From SZAS-79 sp038319115 (GTDB lineage: Bacteria; Pseudomonadota; Gammaproteobacteria; Burkholderiales; SG8-39), in contig JBBQCV010000026.1 of the NCBI GenBank assembly GCA_038319115.1, positions 1 to 27,101 of the forward strand: a stretch of 27,101 nt of DNA, written 5' to 3'. Of this stretch, positions 1 to 9,078 are shown one piece after another (within the stretch, counting starts at the first letter, position 1; every line of letters starts with the position of its first letter). Under the pieces are notes generated by a model. The model worked only from the letters and a program-made list of their open reading frames with translations. It was not told the DNA's origin and searched no databases. The position numbers and the translations under genes are program-made.

Positions 1-1
1 C

Positions 2-97
2 AGTTTCAAAGGCGTCCTCGTCCTCAGCCCCGCGCAGATCCTCCAGCGCATCGCGAACCCCCGCCAATACGACAACGCCGAAGGCGCTGGCTCTTGA
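2..97 (+). CDS. C-terminal end of a PIN-domain (toxin-like) protein, partial
   Basis: An open frame enters from the left edge and ends at TGA 95-97, leaving 31 residues. The piece reads FKGVLVLSPAQILQRI, which resembles the usual last beta-strand and helix of PIN-domain toxin components (pattern 'yrGv.IlsPaqFL'). PIN proteins of this kind are Mg-dependent ribonucleases, usually the toxin of a toxin-antitoxin pair. The catalytic acidic residues would lie upstream of the window, so activity cannot be judged. The codon pattern is GC-rich like its neighbours. The family call rests on one short motif and is tentative. Confidence 0.45.
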   Translation, partial: SFKGVLVLSPAQILQRIANPRQYDNAEGAGS

Positions 98-299
98 CAC
101 CCACGTAGTCGTCTCTGCGGTGCTCGGATCGAGCGCGCCCACACAGGAAGTCGCCCCGCATGAGAGCGTCGAGGCCGGCGCCCTGATGGGCATTCAGCAC
201 GCCTGCGACGCGCACCATACAACCCTGTCTTCAACCGGGAATGTACTGGTGTCGGTAAATTTTTACCCGGAGAGCCAATATCCACGCGGACTTTCCTAA
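84..299 (+). pseudogene. possible PIN-domain N-terminus remnant
   Basis: In frame 3 the sequence overlapping the end of the previous gene reads ALALDTHVVVSAVLG. This is very close to the first strand and first catalytic Asp of PIN domains (usual form 'vLDTNVvvSalL'), with the conserved Asn changed to His. No start codon precedes it in frame, and the rest of the frame (to TAA 297-299) does not look like a PIN protein and runs into the dispersed repeat. It may be the remnant of a tandem PIN gene or a chance match. No other gene is seen between 98 and 313. Confidence 0.2.
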
Positions 300-320
300 A
301 CAATGTCCTGAATTCAGGCG
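235..320 (+). repeat. dispersed structured repeat, copy 1
   Basis: This is an about 85-bp element related to those at 8856-8937, 20126-20213 and 21388-21475. Order of parts: ATGTACTGGTGTCGGT (decayed palindrome); hairpin GGTAAA-TT-TTTACC; core CCGGAGAGCCAATATCC; AT-richer stretch; and the perfect 12-bp palindrome CCTGAATTCAGG at the right end. The right end overlaps the stop codon (complement of TCA 314-316) of the minus-strand oxidoreductase gene. No transposase or long ORF is associated. Confidence 0.75.
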
Positions 321-1561
321 GTCCGAACGAGCAGGCCGTCGAGCGGGATTGCGCCCGGCCTGCCGGCGACGAGGTCGGCGGTGATGCGCGCGCCACCGGC
401 CGCCATGGTCCAGCCCATGTGTCCGAGCCCGGCGTTGAACCACAGGTTGCGGTAGCGTCCCGTGCCGAAGAGTGGCGTGCTCTCGGGTGTCATCGGCCGC
501 AGGCAGGCACGCGCCTCGGCGCGCAAGGGGTCGGTCGCGCCGGGGAACAATTCCTCGGCCACGCCCACGAGGCGCGCCGAGTCGCCCGGCCGGTAGGTGC
601 GCGAATAGCCGGAAAACTCAGCGCCCCCGGTCAGCCGCAGTCGATCGCCCATGGGGCAGTACGCCACCAGTTTCGATTCATCCATCCCCGCATGGCGCGG
701 CGCGAGGCTCGCATCGGTGATGGGAATCGTCACCGAGCATCCTTTCACCGGGTAGATCGGCAGGTCGGCGCCCAACTGCGTGCGCAGGCCGCCTTCGATG
801 AGCCCCATTGCAGCCACCGCACCGTCCACGGCGATGCGTCCTGTGCTGGTCTCGATCGCGCTCACGCGGTCGCCGTCGGTCACGAGGCGGCGCACTTCGC
901 AATTGAGGCGCAGCGTCGCGCCCATCGCCTCGCAGGCCGCGGCAAGCTCGCGGCAGAACATGGCCGAATCGCCGCTTTCGTCGCTTTGTGAAAATACAGC
1001 GCCGGCCACCGGCGCGTTGGCCAGGCCGGGGTCGATGCGCACCGCGGCGGACTTGTCGAGCAAGCGAAACTCGAACCCCAACGCCTGCATGGGGGCGACT
1101 TTGCGCAGCCCCGCGGCGAGCGCCTCGGCGCTGCGGTACAGGTACATCACGCCGCCCTCGCGGCGATGGAACGCGACGCCGGACGCCTGCGCGATGCGCC
1201 CGAGCTCGGCTTGCGAATAGCGCACGTAGCGCACTTTGCGTTCGAGCAGTCGCGCGTAACCCGAAGCCGTGCAGTTGCCGAGGAAACGCAATCCCCATGC
1301 CCAGAAAGCCGGATCCCAGCGAAAAGGATAGACACGCACCGACTGGTCGTTGCGCACCAACGCCTTGAGGAAGGTCCTGAGCATCTGCGGGCTGGGCCAC
1401 GGGAACGCCCGGCTCGCCGAAACGATGCCGCCGTTGGAGCCGCTTGCTGCATCGGCGACGCGCGCGGATTTCTCGACGATGGTGACTTCGTGCCCGTCTT
1501 TTGCCAGGCACCACGCCGTCGTGATCCCTGCCAGGCCTCCGCCGAGGACTGCGATGCGCAC
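314..1561 (-). CDS. DadA-like FAD-dependent D-amino acid dehydrogenase / glycine oxidase family
   Basis: A 415-residue flavoprotein of the DAO/DadA family, which oxidatively deaminates D-amino acids or related amines to 2-oxo acids. The N-terminus IAVLGGGLAGITTAWCLA is the Rossmann dinucleotide motif (GxGxxG-like), followed by the acidic strand end VTIVEK and the SNGGIVS flavin loop. The C-terminal G.GHMGWTMA segment is the conserved FAD-contact motif of DadA proteins. Length matches DadA (about 410-430). GTG at 1561-1559 is chosen because the Rossmann motif begins at residue 3; the longer frame upstream is out-of-frame read-through of the neighbour. The start shares one base with the stop of the PaiB-like gene (TAGTG), with GGTGG just upstream, so translation is probably coupled. 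Substrate cannot be told from sequence, hence no symbol. The stop lies inside repeat copy 1. Confidence 0.85.
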   Translation of the reverse strand: MRIAVLGGGLAGITTAWCLAKDGHEVTIVEKSARVADAASGSNGGIVSASRAFPWPSPQMLRTFLKALVRNDQSVRVYPFRWDPAFWAWGLRFLGNCTASGYARLLERKVRYVRYSQAELGRIAQASGVAFHRREGGVMYLYRSAEALAAGLRKVAPMQALGFEFRLLDKSAAVRIDPGLANAPVAGAVFSQSDESGDSAMFCRELAAACEAMGATLRLNCEVRRLVTDGDRVSAIETSTGRIAVDGAVAAMGLIEGGLRTQLGADLPIYPVKGCSVTIPITDASLAPRHAGMDESKLVAYCPMGDRLRLTGGAEFSGYSRTYRPGDSARLVGVAEELFPGATDPLRAEARACLRPMTPESTPLFGTGRYRNLWFNAGLGHMGWTMAAGGARITADLVAGRPGAIPLDGLLVRTA

Positions 1562-2178
1562 TATTTTTCCACCAGGTGCTTCTGCATGAGGGGCACGAGT
1601 TCGCGCTCCGACGAGAAGGCCGACTTTTCCAGCTCCGCAGTGATCAGCTCCATCTCGCGCCGGCCGCGGTTCTGCGACAGCTTCCAGCGCGTCTCGATCC
1701 GCTCGACCGGGATCTCGAAGGCGACGATGCCTGCCAGCATGCCTTCCATGTAGGCCGGCGAAAGGTTCTCGAACTCGGGCTGCCACAGCGGGTCGTGGTG
1801 GGCGACCAGCCTGGCAACGGCCGCATGCTTGGCGGCGGCATCGTGGAAGGCGCGCACCTTCCCGTACACGTGCACGGCGGCGTAATTCCACGTCGGCACG
1901 CGCTCCTTCTCCGCGTACCAGCGCGGCGAGACATAGGCATGCGCGCCATGGAACACCACCAGCACGTCGTCGTCGAAGAACGCCTCCCACTGCGGGTTGT
2001 TCTTTGCCATGTGGGCGAGGATCACCAGCCGCCCGTCGCGCTCCTCCACCAGCACCGGCAGGTGCGAGGCGCGCGGCTCGCCGCCCGTGGCGCTGACCAC
2101 GACGGCGAAGTTGTTGGCGCGCATGAAGGCGAGGACCTCGGCGTGGTCCTCGTTGTGGTTATAGGCGGGTGAATACAT
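1561..2178 (-). CDS. PaiB-like FMN-binding protein
   Basis: A 205-residue protein of the FMN-binding split-barrel PaiB family. The start MYSPAYNHNED, then HLPVLVEE, ILAHMAKNNPQW and the strongly conserved YVSPRWYAEKERVPTWNYAAVHVYG block (residues about 80-105) are diagnostic. Bacillus PaiB was described as a negative regulator of sporulation and protease genes; most relatives are annotated 'FMN-binding negative transcriptional regulator' although the fold is that of pyridoxamine-phosphate-oxidase-like flavin enzymes, so the true role here is uncertain. It starts 12 bp after ispF (GAGGG 9 bp before ATG) and overlaps the DadA-like gene by one base, so it is probably in the ispD-ispF operon. Confidence 0.85.
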   Translation of the reverse strand: MYSPAYNHNEDHAEVLAFMRANNFAVVVSATGGEPRASHLPVLVEERDGRLVILAHMAKNNPQWEAFFDDDVLVVFHGAHAYVSPRWYAEKERVPTWNYAAVHVYGKVRAFHDAAAKHAAVARLVAHHDPLWQPEFENLSPAYMEGMLAGIVAFEIPVERIETRWKLSQNRGRREMELITAELEKSAFSSERELVPLMQKHLVEK

Positions 2179-2190
2179 CGGGGACGGCCC

Positions 2191-2694
2191 TCAGTAGGAA
2201 ACTGCCGCTGGATCGGGCGTGGTGGTCAGCAGCAGCGCGATCGCCTGCGCGGCGATGCCTTCCCCCCGCCCCGTGAACCCGAGATGTTCGGTGGTGGTGG
2301 CCTTGACATTGACCACTGCGCCGCGCGCAATTCCCAGGTCGGCGCTGATGTTGGCCACCATGGTGGCAATGTGCGGCGCCATGCGCGGCGCCTGCGCGAT
2401 GATGGTGGCATCGACATTGGCCACCGCGAATCCCGACGCAGCCAACTTTTGCGCCACCGCGCGCAGCAGCACGCGGCTGTCGGCGCCCTTGTAAACGGGA
2501 TCGGTGTCCGGGAAATGGCGGCCGATGTCGCCCAGCGCGGCGGCACCGAGCAGTGCGTCGCAGATCGCGTGGATCAGCACGTCGGCGTCGGAATGGCCTT
2601 CCAGCCCTTTTTCATACGCGATCTCGACGCCGCCGAGGATGAGCTTCCTGCCGGCCACCAGCGCGTGCACGTCGAACCCCTGCCCTATCCTCAT
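2191..2694 (-). CDS. ispF: 2-C-methyl-D-erythritol 2,4-cyclodiphosphate synthase
   Basis: A 167-residue enzyme of the MEP isoprenoid pathway; it cyclises CDP-methylerythritol 2-phosphate to methylerythritol cyclodiphosphate with release of CMP. The start MRIGQGFDVH carries the metal ligands D8 and H10. The third ligand H42 lies in SDADVLIHAICDALLGA, followed by GDIGRHFPDTDP and, near the end, the TTTEHLGFTGRGEGIAA block of the nucleotide/dimer interface. Length is slightly above the usual 157-160 because of a C-terminal tail. ATG overlaps the ispD stop by 4 bp (ATGA, 2691-2694), the standard coupled ispD-ispF arrangement. Confidence 0.97.
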   Translation of the reverse strand: MRIGQGFDVHALVAGRKLILGGVEIAYEKGLEGHSDADVLIHAICDALLGAAALGDIGRHFPDTDPVYKGADSRVLLRAVAQKLAASGFAVANVDATIIAQAPRMAPHIATMVANISADLGIARGAVVNVKATTTEHLGFTGRGEGIAAQAIALLLTTTPDPAAVSY

Positions 2695-3395
2695 GGCCGC
2701 CCCAGCAGGGACTCTGCAATCGCGATGTCCTCGGGAAACGTCACCTTGAGGTTGCGCCGGCTGCCTTTCACGATGCGCGGTTGCAGCCCGAGCATTTCCA
2801 CCGCGCTCGCCTCGTCGGTGACCGCGAAGCGCGCGTCGCGCAGCGCCTGGGCAAGCAGGCCGGCGCGGAACATCTGCGGCGTCTGCGCAAGCCAGAGCTG
2901 GCTGCGGTCTTCGGTCGATGCGACGCGGATCGCCCCGGAGGCATCGGCGTGGGCACCGTTCGCGACGCGCTTGACGGTTTCGGCCACCGGCAGCGCCAGC
3001 AGGCCGCCCACCGTGTCGCCGGAGACCTCCGCAATCAGGCGCTCGAGGTCCGCGCGCGGCAGGCACGGGCGCGCCGCATCGTGCACGAGCACCCAATCAT
3101 CGGCGTCGACACCATCCATCGCGGCCACGAGCCCGTTCAGCACTGACTCCTTGCGGGTGGCGCCGCCGCAATACAAGGGTTCGATGCGGCCATCGAAATC
3201 GCTCCAGTCATGGGTGCTAAAGGCCTTGTCATCGGGCGCGAGGACCACAAATACGGTAGTGACCGGCGGCACTGCGATGCAGCGGATCGAGTGGTGGAGC
3301 ATCGGCTTGCCGGCCAGCGAAAGGTACTGCTTGGCGGCAGCGCCGCCGATGCGGCTGCCGCTGCCGGCGGCCGGGATCAGGGCAACGTAGGCCAA
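2691..3395 (-). CDS. ispD: 2-C-methyl-D-erythritol 4-phosphate cytidylyltransferase
   Basis: A 234-residue cytidylyltransferase that joins MEP and CTP to give CDP-methylerythritol in the MEP pathway. The glycine-rich CTP loop LIPAAGSGSRIGG with R15, followed by AKQY with K22 (the catalytic Arg/Lys pair), then VLVHDAARP and PVAETVKR, are all present, ending with the NLKVTFPEDIAIAE motif. The start is TTG 3395-3393: an in-frame TGA lies only three codons upstream and the loop must begin near residue 6, so no other start fits. It is the first gene of a minus-strand operon ispD-ispF-paiB-like-dadA-like. The promoter should lie in 3396-3570, shared with mfd. Confidence 0.96.
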   Translation of the reverse strand: MAYVALIPAAGSGSRIGGAAAKQYLSLAGKPMLHHSIRCIAVPPVTTVFVVLAPDDKAFSTHDWSDFDGRIEPLYCGGATRKESVLNGLVAAMDGVDADDWVLVHDAARPCLPRADLERLIAEVSGDTVGGLLALPVAETVKRVANGAHADASGAIRVASTEDRSQLWLAQTPQMFRAGLLAQALRDARFAVTDEASAVEMLGLQPRIVKGSRRNLKVTFPEDIAIAESLLGRP

Positions 3396-3570
3396 ACCTT
3401 GTCACTCACGGGATTGTCAAATTATTCCGGAAATTCAAGCTTGTATAATTACATGGCACGTTACACCGGACAAGCGGGACGGCCGCCGCGGTGGGCGTAT
3501 TTTTTGAGTTGAGCGTTCCCCGGCAAGCGCAATTGCGGTTTGCCGGCGGGCGCTATTTTCATTCCTGAAC
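3396..3570. promoter_or_regulatory. divergent intergenic region ispD / mfd
   Basis: 175 bp between the ispD start and the mfd start, much richer in A+T than the flanking genes. A perfect TATAAT lies at 3444-3449 on the plus strand, with TTGTCA at 3414-3419, but the spacing of 24 bp is too long for a standard pair. A second weak plus-strand -10-like TATTTT lies at about 3552-3557, only 14 bp before the mfd ATG. On the minus strand TTGAAT (complement of 3434-3439) could serve ispD. Assignments are guesses from base pattern. Confidence 0.35.
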
Positions 3571-6500
3571 ATGCACCGCGACATTTTCCCCGACCAAGGC
3601 AAGGCGCAGCCCGGCGCCCGGCGCAGGCTCAACGCGCTTGCGGGCTCAAGCGACGCGCTGGCCCTCGCACGCCTGGCGGCCGAAGGCCGGCCGCTGGTGG
3701 TAATCAGCGCAACCGCGCTCGACGCGCAGCGCCTGGTCGACGAGGTCCTCTGGTTCGCCCCGCAGTTGCGCGTCTGCCTGCTGCCGGACTGGGAGACCCT
3801 CCCCTACGATAATTTCTCGCCGCACCACGACCTGGTGTCCGAGCGGCTGGCCACGCTGTACCGCATCCAGCGCGGCGATTTCGACGTGGCGGTGGTGCCG
3901 GCCTCCACCGCGCTGTACCGCCTGTGCCCGCCGGCATACCTCGCGGCCTACACGTTCTTCCTCGAAGCCGGCAAGGAGCTCGACCCCGAGGCGCTCAAGG
4001 CGCAGATGCTGACGGCTGGTTATGCGCACGTCACGCAGGTGGTGGCCCCCGGCGAATATTGCATCCGAGGCGGCATCATCGACCTGTTCCCGATGGGCAG
4101 CGCCCTGCCTTACCGCATCGACCTCTTCGACGAGACCATCGAGTCGATCCGCACTTTCGACGTCGACAGCCAGCGCACGTTGTACAAAGTGAACGAGGTG
4201 CGCCTGCTGCCGGCGCGCGAATTCCCGCTCGACGAAGCCGGCCGTGCTCGCTTTCGCACGCGGTTTCGCGAAATCTTCGAGGGCGACCCCTCGCGCAAGG
4301 GCGTTTACCGTGACGTGTCCAACGGCATCCCGTCGGCCGGCGTCGAGTACTACCTGCCCCTGTTTTTCGAAACCGTGGCCACGCTGTTCGACTACCTGCC
4401 GCAGGATGTCACCGCCGTCATGCACCACGACGTGCAGGGCGCGGTGATGGCGTTCTGGCGCGATGCGGCGTCACGCTACAAACTGCTTTCGCACGACCCG
4501 GAAAAGCCGTTGCTTCCGCCCGCGCAGATCTTCGTTCCGGCGGAGGAGTTTTTCGTCAAGCTCCAGCCGCTGGCCCGCGTCGACATCGGTGCGCCTCCCG
4601 CCGACGTGCCGCCGCCGGAGGAACAGGCCGCGGCCTTTCATACGGCCGCCCTGCCCGAGCTCGCCGTGGACCGGCGCGCCAACGACCCGCTGTCGAAACT
4701 GAAGGCGTTCATCGCCGCCAGCGGCCTGCGCATTTTCCTCGCCGCGGAGTCCGCCGGCCGGCGCGAAACGATGGCCGAGTACCTCGCCGACTACGGGCTC
4801 AAGCCTGCGCCAGTGGCCGACCTTCCGGCGTTCCTCGCCGGGCTCGAATCGTTCGTGATCGGCGTGGCGCCCCTTGCCTACGGTTTCACGGTGCCCGCCG
4901 AAGGCTGGGCCATCGTCACCGAAAGCGAACTGTACGCGGGCACCGTGCGGCAGCGTTCGGCGCGCAGCGACGCGGGCAAGGCCTCGGTGGAGGGCATGCT
5001 TCGCGACCTCTCCGAGCTCAAGATCGGCGACCCGGTGGTGCACGCCCAGCACGGCATTGGCCGCTATGTGGGGCTCATCAGTCTTGATCTTGGCGAAGGC
5101 GTGACCGAATTCCTGCACCTCGAATACGACGGCGGCGACAAGCTGTACGTGCCGGTGGCCCAGCTGTCGGTCGTGTCGCGCTACAGCGGCGCGCAGCCCG
5201 ATGTCGCCCCGCTGCACAAACTCGGCAGCGGCCAGTGGGACAAAGCGAAACGACGTGCCGCGCAGCAGGTACGCGATACGGCGGCTGAACTGCTCGCCTT
5301 GTACGCCAAGCGCGCCGCGCGCAAGGGCCACGCTTTTGAAATCAAGCCGCACGACATGGAAGCCTTCGCCGACGGCTTCGGTTTCGAGGAAACCGTCGAC
5401 CAGGCCGACGCCATCAACGCGGTGGTGCAGGACATGACCTCCGGCAAGCCGATGGACCGGCTGGTCTGCGGCGACGTCGGGTTCGGCAAGACCGAAGTTG
5501 CTCTGCGCGCGGCTTTCCTAGCCGTGGCCGGCGGCAAGCAGGTCGCGATCCTGTGCCCCACCACGTTGCTGGCCGAGCAGCACTTCCAGACTTTCTCCGA
5601 CCGGTTCGCGCACGTCGCCGACCAGTGGCCGGTGAAGATCGCCGAACTGTCGCGCTTTCGCACCGGCAAGGAAGCCACCCAGGTCCTCAAGGACATGGCC
5701 GCGGGTGCGGTGGACATCGTGATAGGCACCCACAAGCTGATCTCGAAAGACGCCCGCTTCGCGCGCCTGGGCCTGGTCATCATCGACGAGGAGCACCGCT
5801 TCGGCGTGCGCCAGAAGGAGGCGCTCAAGGCGCTGCGCGCCGAGGTGGACGTGCTCACCCTCACCGCGACACCGATCCCGCGCACGCTGGCGATGTCGCT
5901 CGAGGGCCTGCGCGAATTCTCGGTGATCGCGACCGCGCCGCAGAAGCGCCTCGCGATCAAGACCTTCGTTTCGCCCTGGTCCGACGGCATCATCCGCGAG
6001 GCGAGCCTGCGCGAACTCAAACGCGGCGGGCAGGTGTATTTCCTGCACAACCAGGTCGACACCATCGACAGCATGCGCGACAAGCTCTCCCGGCTGCTGC
6101 CCGAAGCGCGCATCGCGATCGCCCACGGCCAGATGCGCGAGCGCGAGCTCGAGCGTGTGATGCGCGAGTTCACCCAGCAGCGGCACAACATCCTGCTGTG
6201 CTCGACCATCATCGAAACCGGCATCGACAACCCGCACGCCAACACCATCCTCATCAATCGCGCGGACAAGTTCGGCCTGGCGCAACTGCACCAGTTGCGC
6301 GGCCGCGTCGGGCGCTCGCACCACCAGGCCTACGCCTACCTGCTCACCCCCGAGGAGGAAGCGCTGGGTACGCAGGCCAGGAAGCGGCTCGAGGCGATCC
6401 AGATGATGGAGGAGCTCGGCTCGGGCTTTTATCTCGCAATGCACGACCTCGAGATCCGCGGCGCGGGCGAAGTGCTGGGAGACTCGCAGTCGGGCGAGAT

Positions 6501-7044
6501 CCAGGAAATCGGCTTCTCGCTCTATACCCAGATGCTCGAACGTGCGGTGCGCGCGCTCAAGGCCGGCAAGATCGTCGACCTCGAGCAGCCCATCGACCTG
6601 ACCACCGAAATCAACCTGCACGTGCCGGCGCTGCTACCCGACGCCTACTGCAGCGACGTGCACGAGCGGCTGACACTCTACAAGCGCCTGTCGAACTGCG
6701 AGGCCAAGGAAGAACTCGACGCGATGCACGAAGAGCTCGTCGACCGCTTCGGCCAGATGCCCGAACCGGCGCGGGCGCTGGTCGAATGCCACGCGCTGCG
6801 CATCCTCGCCAAGCCGCTGGGCATTTCGCGGGTCGACGCGACGCACGAGGCGGTGGTGATGCAGTTCGGCAAGGACACCATCGACAAAGGCGCGGTCGAC
6901 GGCGCGAAGATCATCGACCTCATGCAAAAGCGCCGCAACTGGCGCCTGGCCGGGCCGGAGAAGCTGCGTGTCGAGGCCAAGCTGCCGACGTGGCAGGAAA
7001 GGGTGCAGGCGACCAAGGACGCCTTCAAGGCGCTGGCGGCGTGA
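3571..7044 (+). CDS. mfd: transcription-repair coupling factor Mfd
   Basis: An 1157-residue DNA translocase that removes RNA polymerase stalled at lesions and recruits UvrA for nucleotide excision repair. The N-terminal UvrB-like region (LPDWETLPYDNFSPHHDLVSER, about residues 72-93) is followed by the RNA-polymerase-interaction domain (DPVVHAQHGIGRYVGL). The superfamily 2 motor has Walker A GDVGFGKT at 634-641 (K640), DEEH at 739-742, TLTATPIPRTL, and the RecG-like IETGIDNPHANT and QLRGRVGRS motifs. The C-terminal TRCF domain is complete. Length is normal for the family. ATG 3571 has no strong ribosome-binding site, but the N-terminus fits. It heads an operon with a Sel1 protein (4-bp overlap) and serB. 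Confidence 0.98.
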   Translation: MHRDIFPDQGKAQPGARRRLNALAGSSDALALARLAAEGRPLVVISATALDAQRLVDEVLWFAPQLRVCLLPDWETLPYDNFSPHHDLVSERLATLYRIQRGDFDVAVVPASTALYRLCPPAYLAAYTFFLEAGKELDPEALKAQMLTAGYAHVTQVVAPGEYCIRGGIIDLFPMGSALPYRIDLFDETIESIRTFDVDSQRTLYKVNEVRLLPAREFPLDEAGRARFRTRFREIFEGDPSRKGVYRDVSNGIPSAGVEYYLPLFFETVATLFDYLPQDVTAVMHHDVQGAVMAFWRDAASRYKLLSHDPEKPLLPPAQIFVPAEEFFVKLQPLARVDIGAPPADVPPPEEQAAAFHTAALPELAVDRRANDPLSKLKAFIAASGLRIFLAAESAGRRETMAEYLADYGLKPAPVADLPAFLAGLESFVIGVAPLAYGFTVPAEGWAIVTESELYAGTVRQRSARSDAGKASVEGMLRDLSELKIGDPVVHAQHGIGRYVGLISLDLGEGVTEFLHLEYDGGDKLYVPVAQLSVVSRYSGAQPDVAPLHKLGSGQWDKAKRRAAQQVRDTAAELLALYAKRAARKGHAFEIKPHDMEAFADGFGFEETVDQADAINAVVQDMTSGKPMDRLVCGDVGFGKTEVALRAAFLAVAGGKQVAILCPTTLLAEQHFQTFSDRFAHVADQWPVKIAELSRFRTGKEATQVLKDMAAGAVDIVIGTHKLISKDARFARLGLVIIDEEHRFGVRQKEALKALRAEVDVLTLTATPIPRTLAMSLEGLREFSVIATAPQKRLAIKTFVSPWSDGIIREASLRELKRGGQVYFLHNQVDTIDSMRDKLSRLLPEARIAIAHGQMRERELERVMREFTQQRHNILLCSTIIETGIDNPHANTILINRADKFGLAQLHQLRGRVGRSHHQAYAYLLTPEEEALGTQARKRLEAIQMMEELGSGFYLAMHDLEIRGAGEVLGDSQSGEIQEIGFSLYTQMLERAVRALKAGKIVDLEQPIDLTTEINLHVPALLPDAYCSDVHERLTLYKRLSNCEAKEELDAMHEELVDRFGQMPEPARALVECHALRILAKPLGISRVDATHEAVVMQFGKDTIDKGAVDGAKIIDLMQKRRNWRLAGPEKLRVEAKLPTWQERVQATKDAFKALAA

Positions 7045-7876
7045 CCGCGCCGCGGTACGCGATGCGACTGGCGGCGTGCATCGTCGCGCTTGCCTGCGCG
7101 TTCCCCGGTCACTCCGCGGACCAGGCCGCCGACCCCGACCCTCGCCTGGCGCCGGCACGCGGCTCGATCGAAAGCGGCGATTTTTCCCAGGCGATCGATA
7201 CGCTCAGGCCGCTGGCGATGGAGGGCATCGTGCAGGCGCAATTCATGCTCGGCATGGCCCTCGAGCGCGCCCCGGCGCCGCTGGGCCAGCCTGCCGAGGC
7301 GCTGGGTTGGTACCAGAAGGCCGCCGCAACAGGGATGCCCGCAGCGCAGAACAACCTCGGCGCAATGTTCATCGACGGGCGCGGCACGGCGCCCGACCCT
7401 GCCGAGGCCGCGCGCTGGTATCGCGCCGCCGCTGATCAGGGATTCGCGGTATCGCAGTACAACCTGTCGCTGCTTTACGCCAATGGCAAGGGCGTGGCGC
7501 AGGACAATGCGCAGATGGCGGCGTGGATGGAAAAGGCCGCCATGGCCGGGCTGCCAGCGGCGCAGGCGCAATACGCGCAGTTCCTCCTCAACGGGCTGGG
7601 GGTCGAGGCCAACGCGACCGAGGCGGCGCGCTGGTTCCTGTTCGCCGCCAACCAGCGTCACTCCGGCGCGCAGTATGTGCTCGGACTCATGCTGCAGAAG
7701 GGGGTCGGGATCGACCGCGACCTCGCCGCTGCGCACGGGTGGCTCGCGCGCGCGGCCGAAGGCGGCAACCGCAATGCCATGCTCGAACTGTCCAGGATCT
7801 ACGAGCTCGGTTTGGGCGTGCCCTCCGATGCGGCGGAGGCGCGGGCCTGGCGCGACAAGTCGGGGCTGGGCAAACA

Positions 7877-7880
<4 letters not shown>
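7041..7880 (+). CDS. secreted/periplasmic Sel1-repeat protein
   Basis: A 279-residue alpha-solenoid protein. A hydrophobic N-terminal segment (LAACIVALACAFPGHSA) is a likely signal peptide, so the protein is probably periplasmic. It is followed by about six Sel1-like repeats of roughly 36 residues with the pattern AEAARWY.AAA..G...AQ..LG.M...G.GV. Such repeats act as protein-binding scaffolds; no partner can be named. The start could be GTG 7041, which overlaps the mfd stop (GTGA), or ATG 7062; both keep the signal peptide. GTG is given because 4-bp overlaps are the habit of this locus. It overlaps serB by 4 bp (ATGA). The link to mfd and serB is probably only co-transcription. Confidence 0.85.
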
Positions 7881-8702
<822 letters not shown>

Positions 8703-8719
<17 letters not shown>

Positions 8720-8858
8720 TCCTCGCACGGTCGCGGCCGTCGTCCTGGTCCTGCTGCTCGCGCAGGGCCGCGCGGTGTTCGGGGTGCTGGCGGCGGGAAA
8801 TGCGCTGGGGCTGGCGATCTATTCGAGTTCGCGGGACGGTCGCCCGGCGGCTTGGTAA
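8703..8858 (+). pseudogene. coding-like orphan fragment after serB, no start codon
   Basis: Directly overlapping the end of serB, a frame open from 8703 to TAA 8856-8858 reads as a hydrophobic segment (AAVVLVLLLAQGRAVFGVLAA) followed by GNALGLAIYSSSRDGRPAAW. It looks like the end of a small membrane protein, with a polar tail after one transmembrane helix. No ATG, GTG or TTG precedes the helix; the first is GTG 8775 inside it. It may be a decayed gene, a gene truncated by a rearrangement, or chance. Its stop touches the right end of repeat copy 2. I do not recognise the family. Confidence 0.3.
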
Positions 8859-8937
8859 TTTCACCACTTTCTGTTTTGTAGAACCGCGCCGATATTAGCT
8901 CTCCTGTCAGTGAGTGTACCGGTGCCGGTACATTTCG
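8856..8937 (-). repeat. dispersed structured repeat, copy 2
   Basis: Minus-strand copy of the element at 235-320. Its palindromic end is the near-perfect inverted repeat TGTACCGG-TG-CCGGTACA at 8915-8932, and its core read on the minus strand is AGGAGAGCTAATATC (8890-8904). The right end, on the plus strand at 8856, coincides with the TAA of the orphan fragment. It lies about 140 bp upstream of the CHASE2 cyclase start, so the palindrome could in principle act as an operator, but the other copies are not placed like operators. Confidence 0.75.
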
Positions 8938-9011
8938 CCCCCGGTCGGCGTGGATGCCTGGCTTCTCCCGAACCAGCCCGCCCTGCAACCCCGATCGCCC
9001 AACATGGGTTG

Positions 9012-9040
9012 TTCGCGGACCCCCGGTTCGATGCTAGTGT
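9012..9040 (+). promoter_or_regulatory. weak candidate promoter for the CHASE2 cyclase operon
   Basis: The 8938-9078 leader holds no gene. The best promoter-like string is an extended -10, TGCTAGTGT (9032-9040), with a poor -35 (TTCGCG, 9012-9017) 17 bp upstream. A transcript starting near 9047 would have a leader of about 30 nt before GTG 9079. This would exclude the upstream in-frame ATGs at 8914 and 9031 as starts. Confidence 0.25.
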
Positions 9041-9078
9041 CTACCCTGCGCATCGCCCCCCAATTTCCCGAAGTAACC

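Noticed and set aside
314..1990. 558-codon version of the DadA-like gene
   Set aside because: The first 143 residues are an out-of-frame reading of the PaiB-like gene; the Rossmann motif requires the start at 1561.
5553..7040. Upstream extension of the Sel1-repeat frame into mfd
   Set aside because: Out-of-frame translation of mfd; the signal peptide marks the real start at 7041/7062.
8914..9078. Longer N-terminus for the CHASE2 cyclase from ATG 8914 or 9031
   Set aside because: The added residues come from the repeat and leader, are not domain-like, and would displace the N-terminal membrane helix; no ribosome-binding site precedes either ATG.
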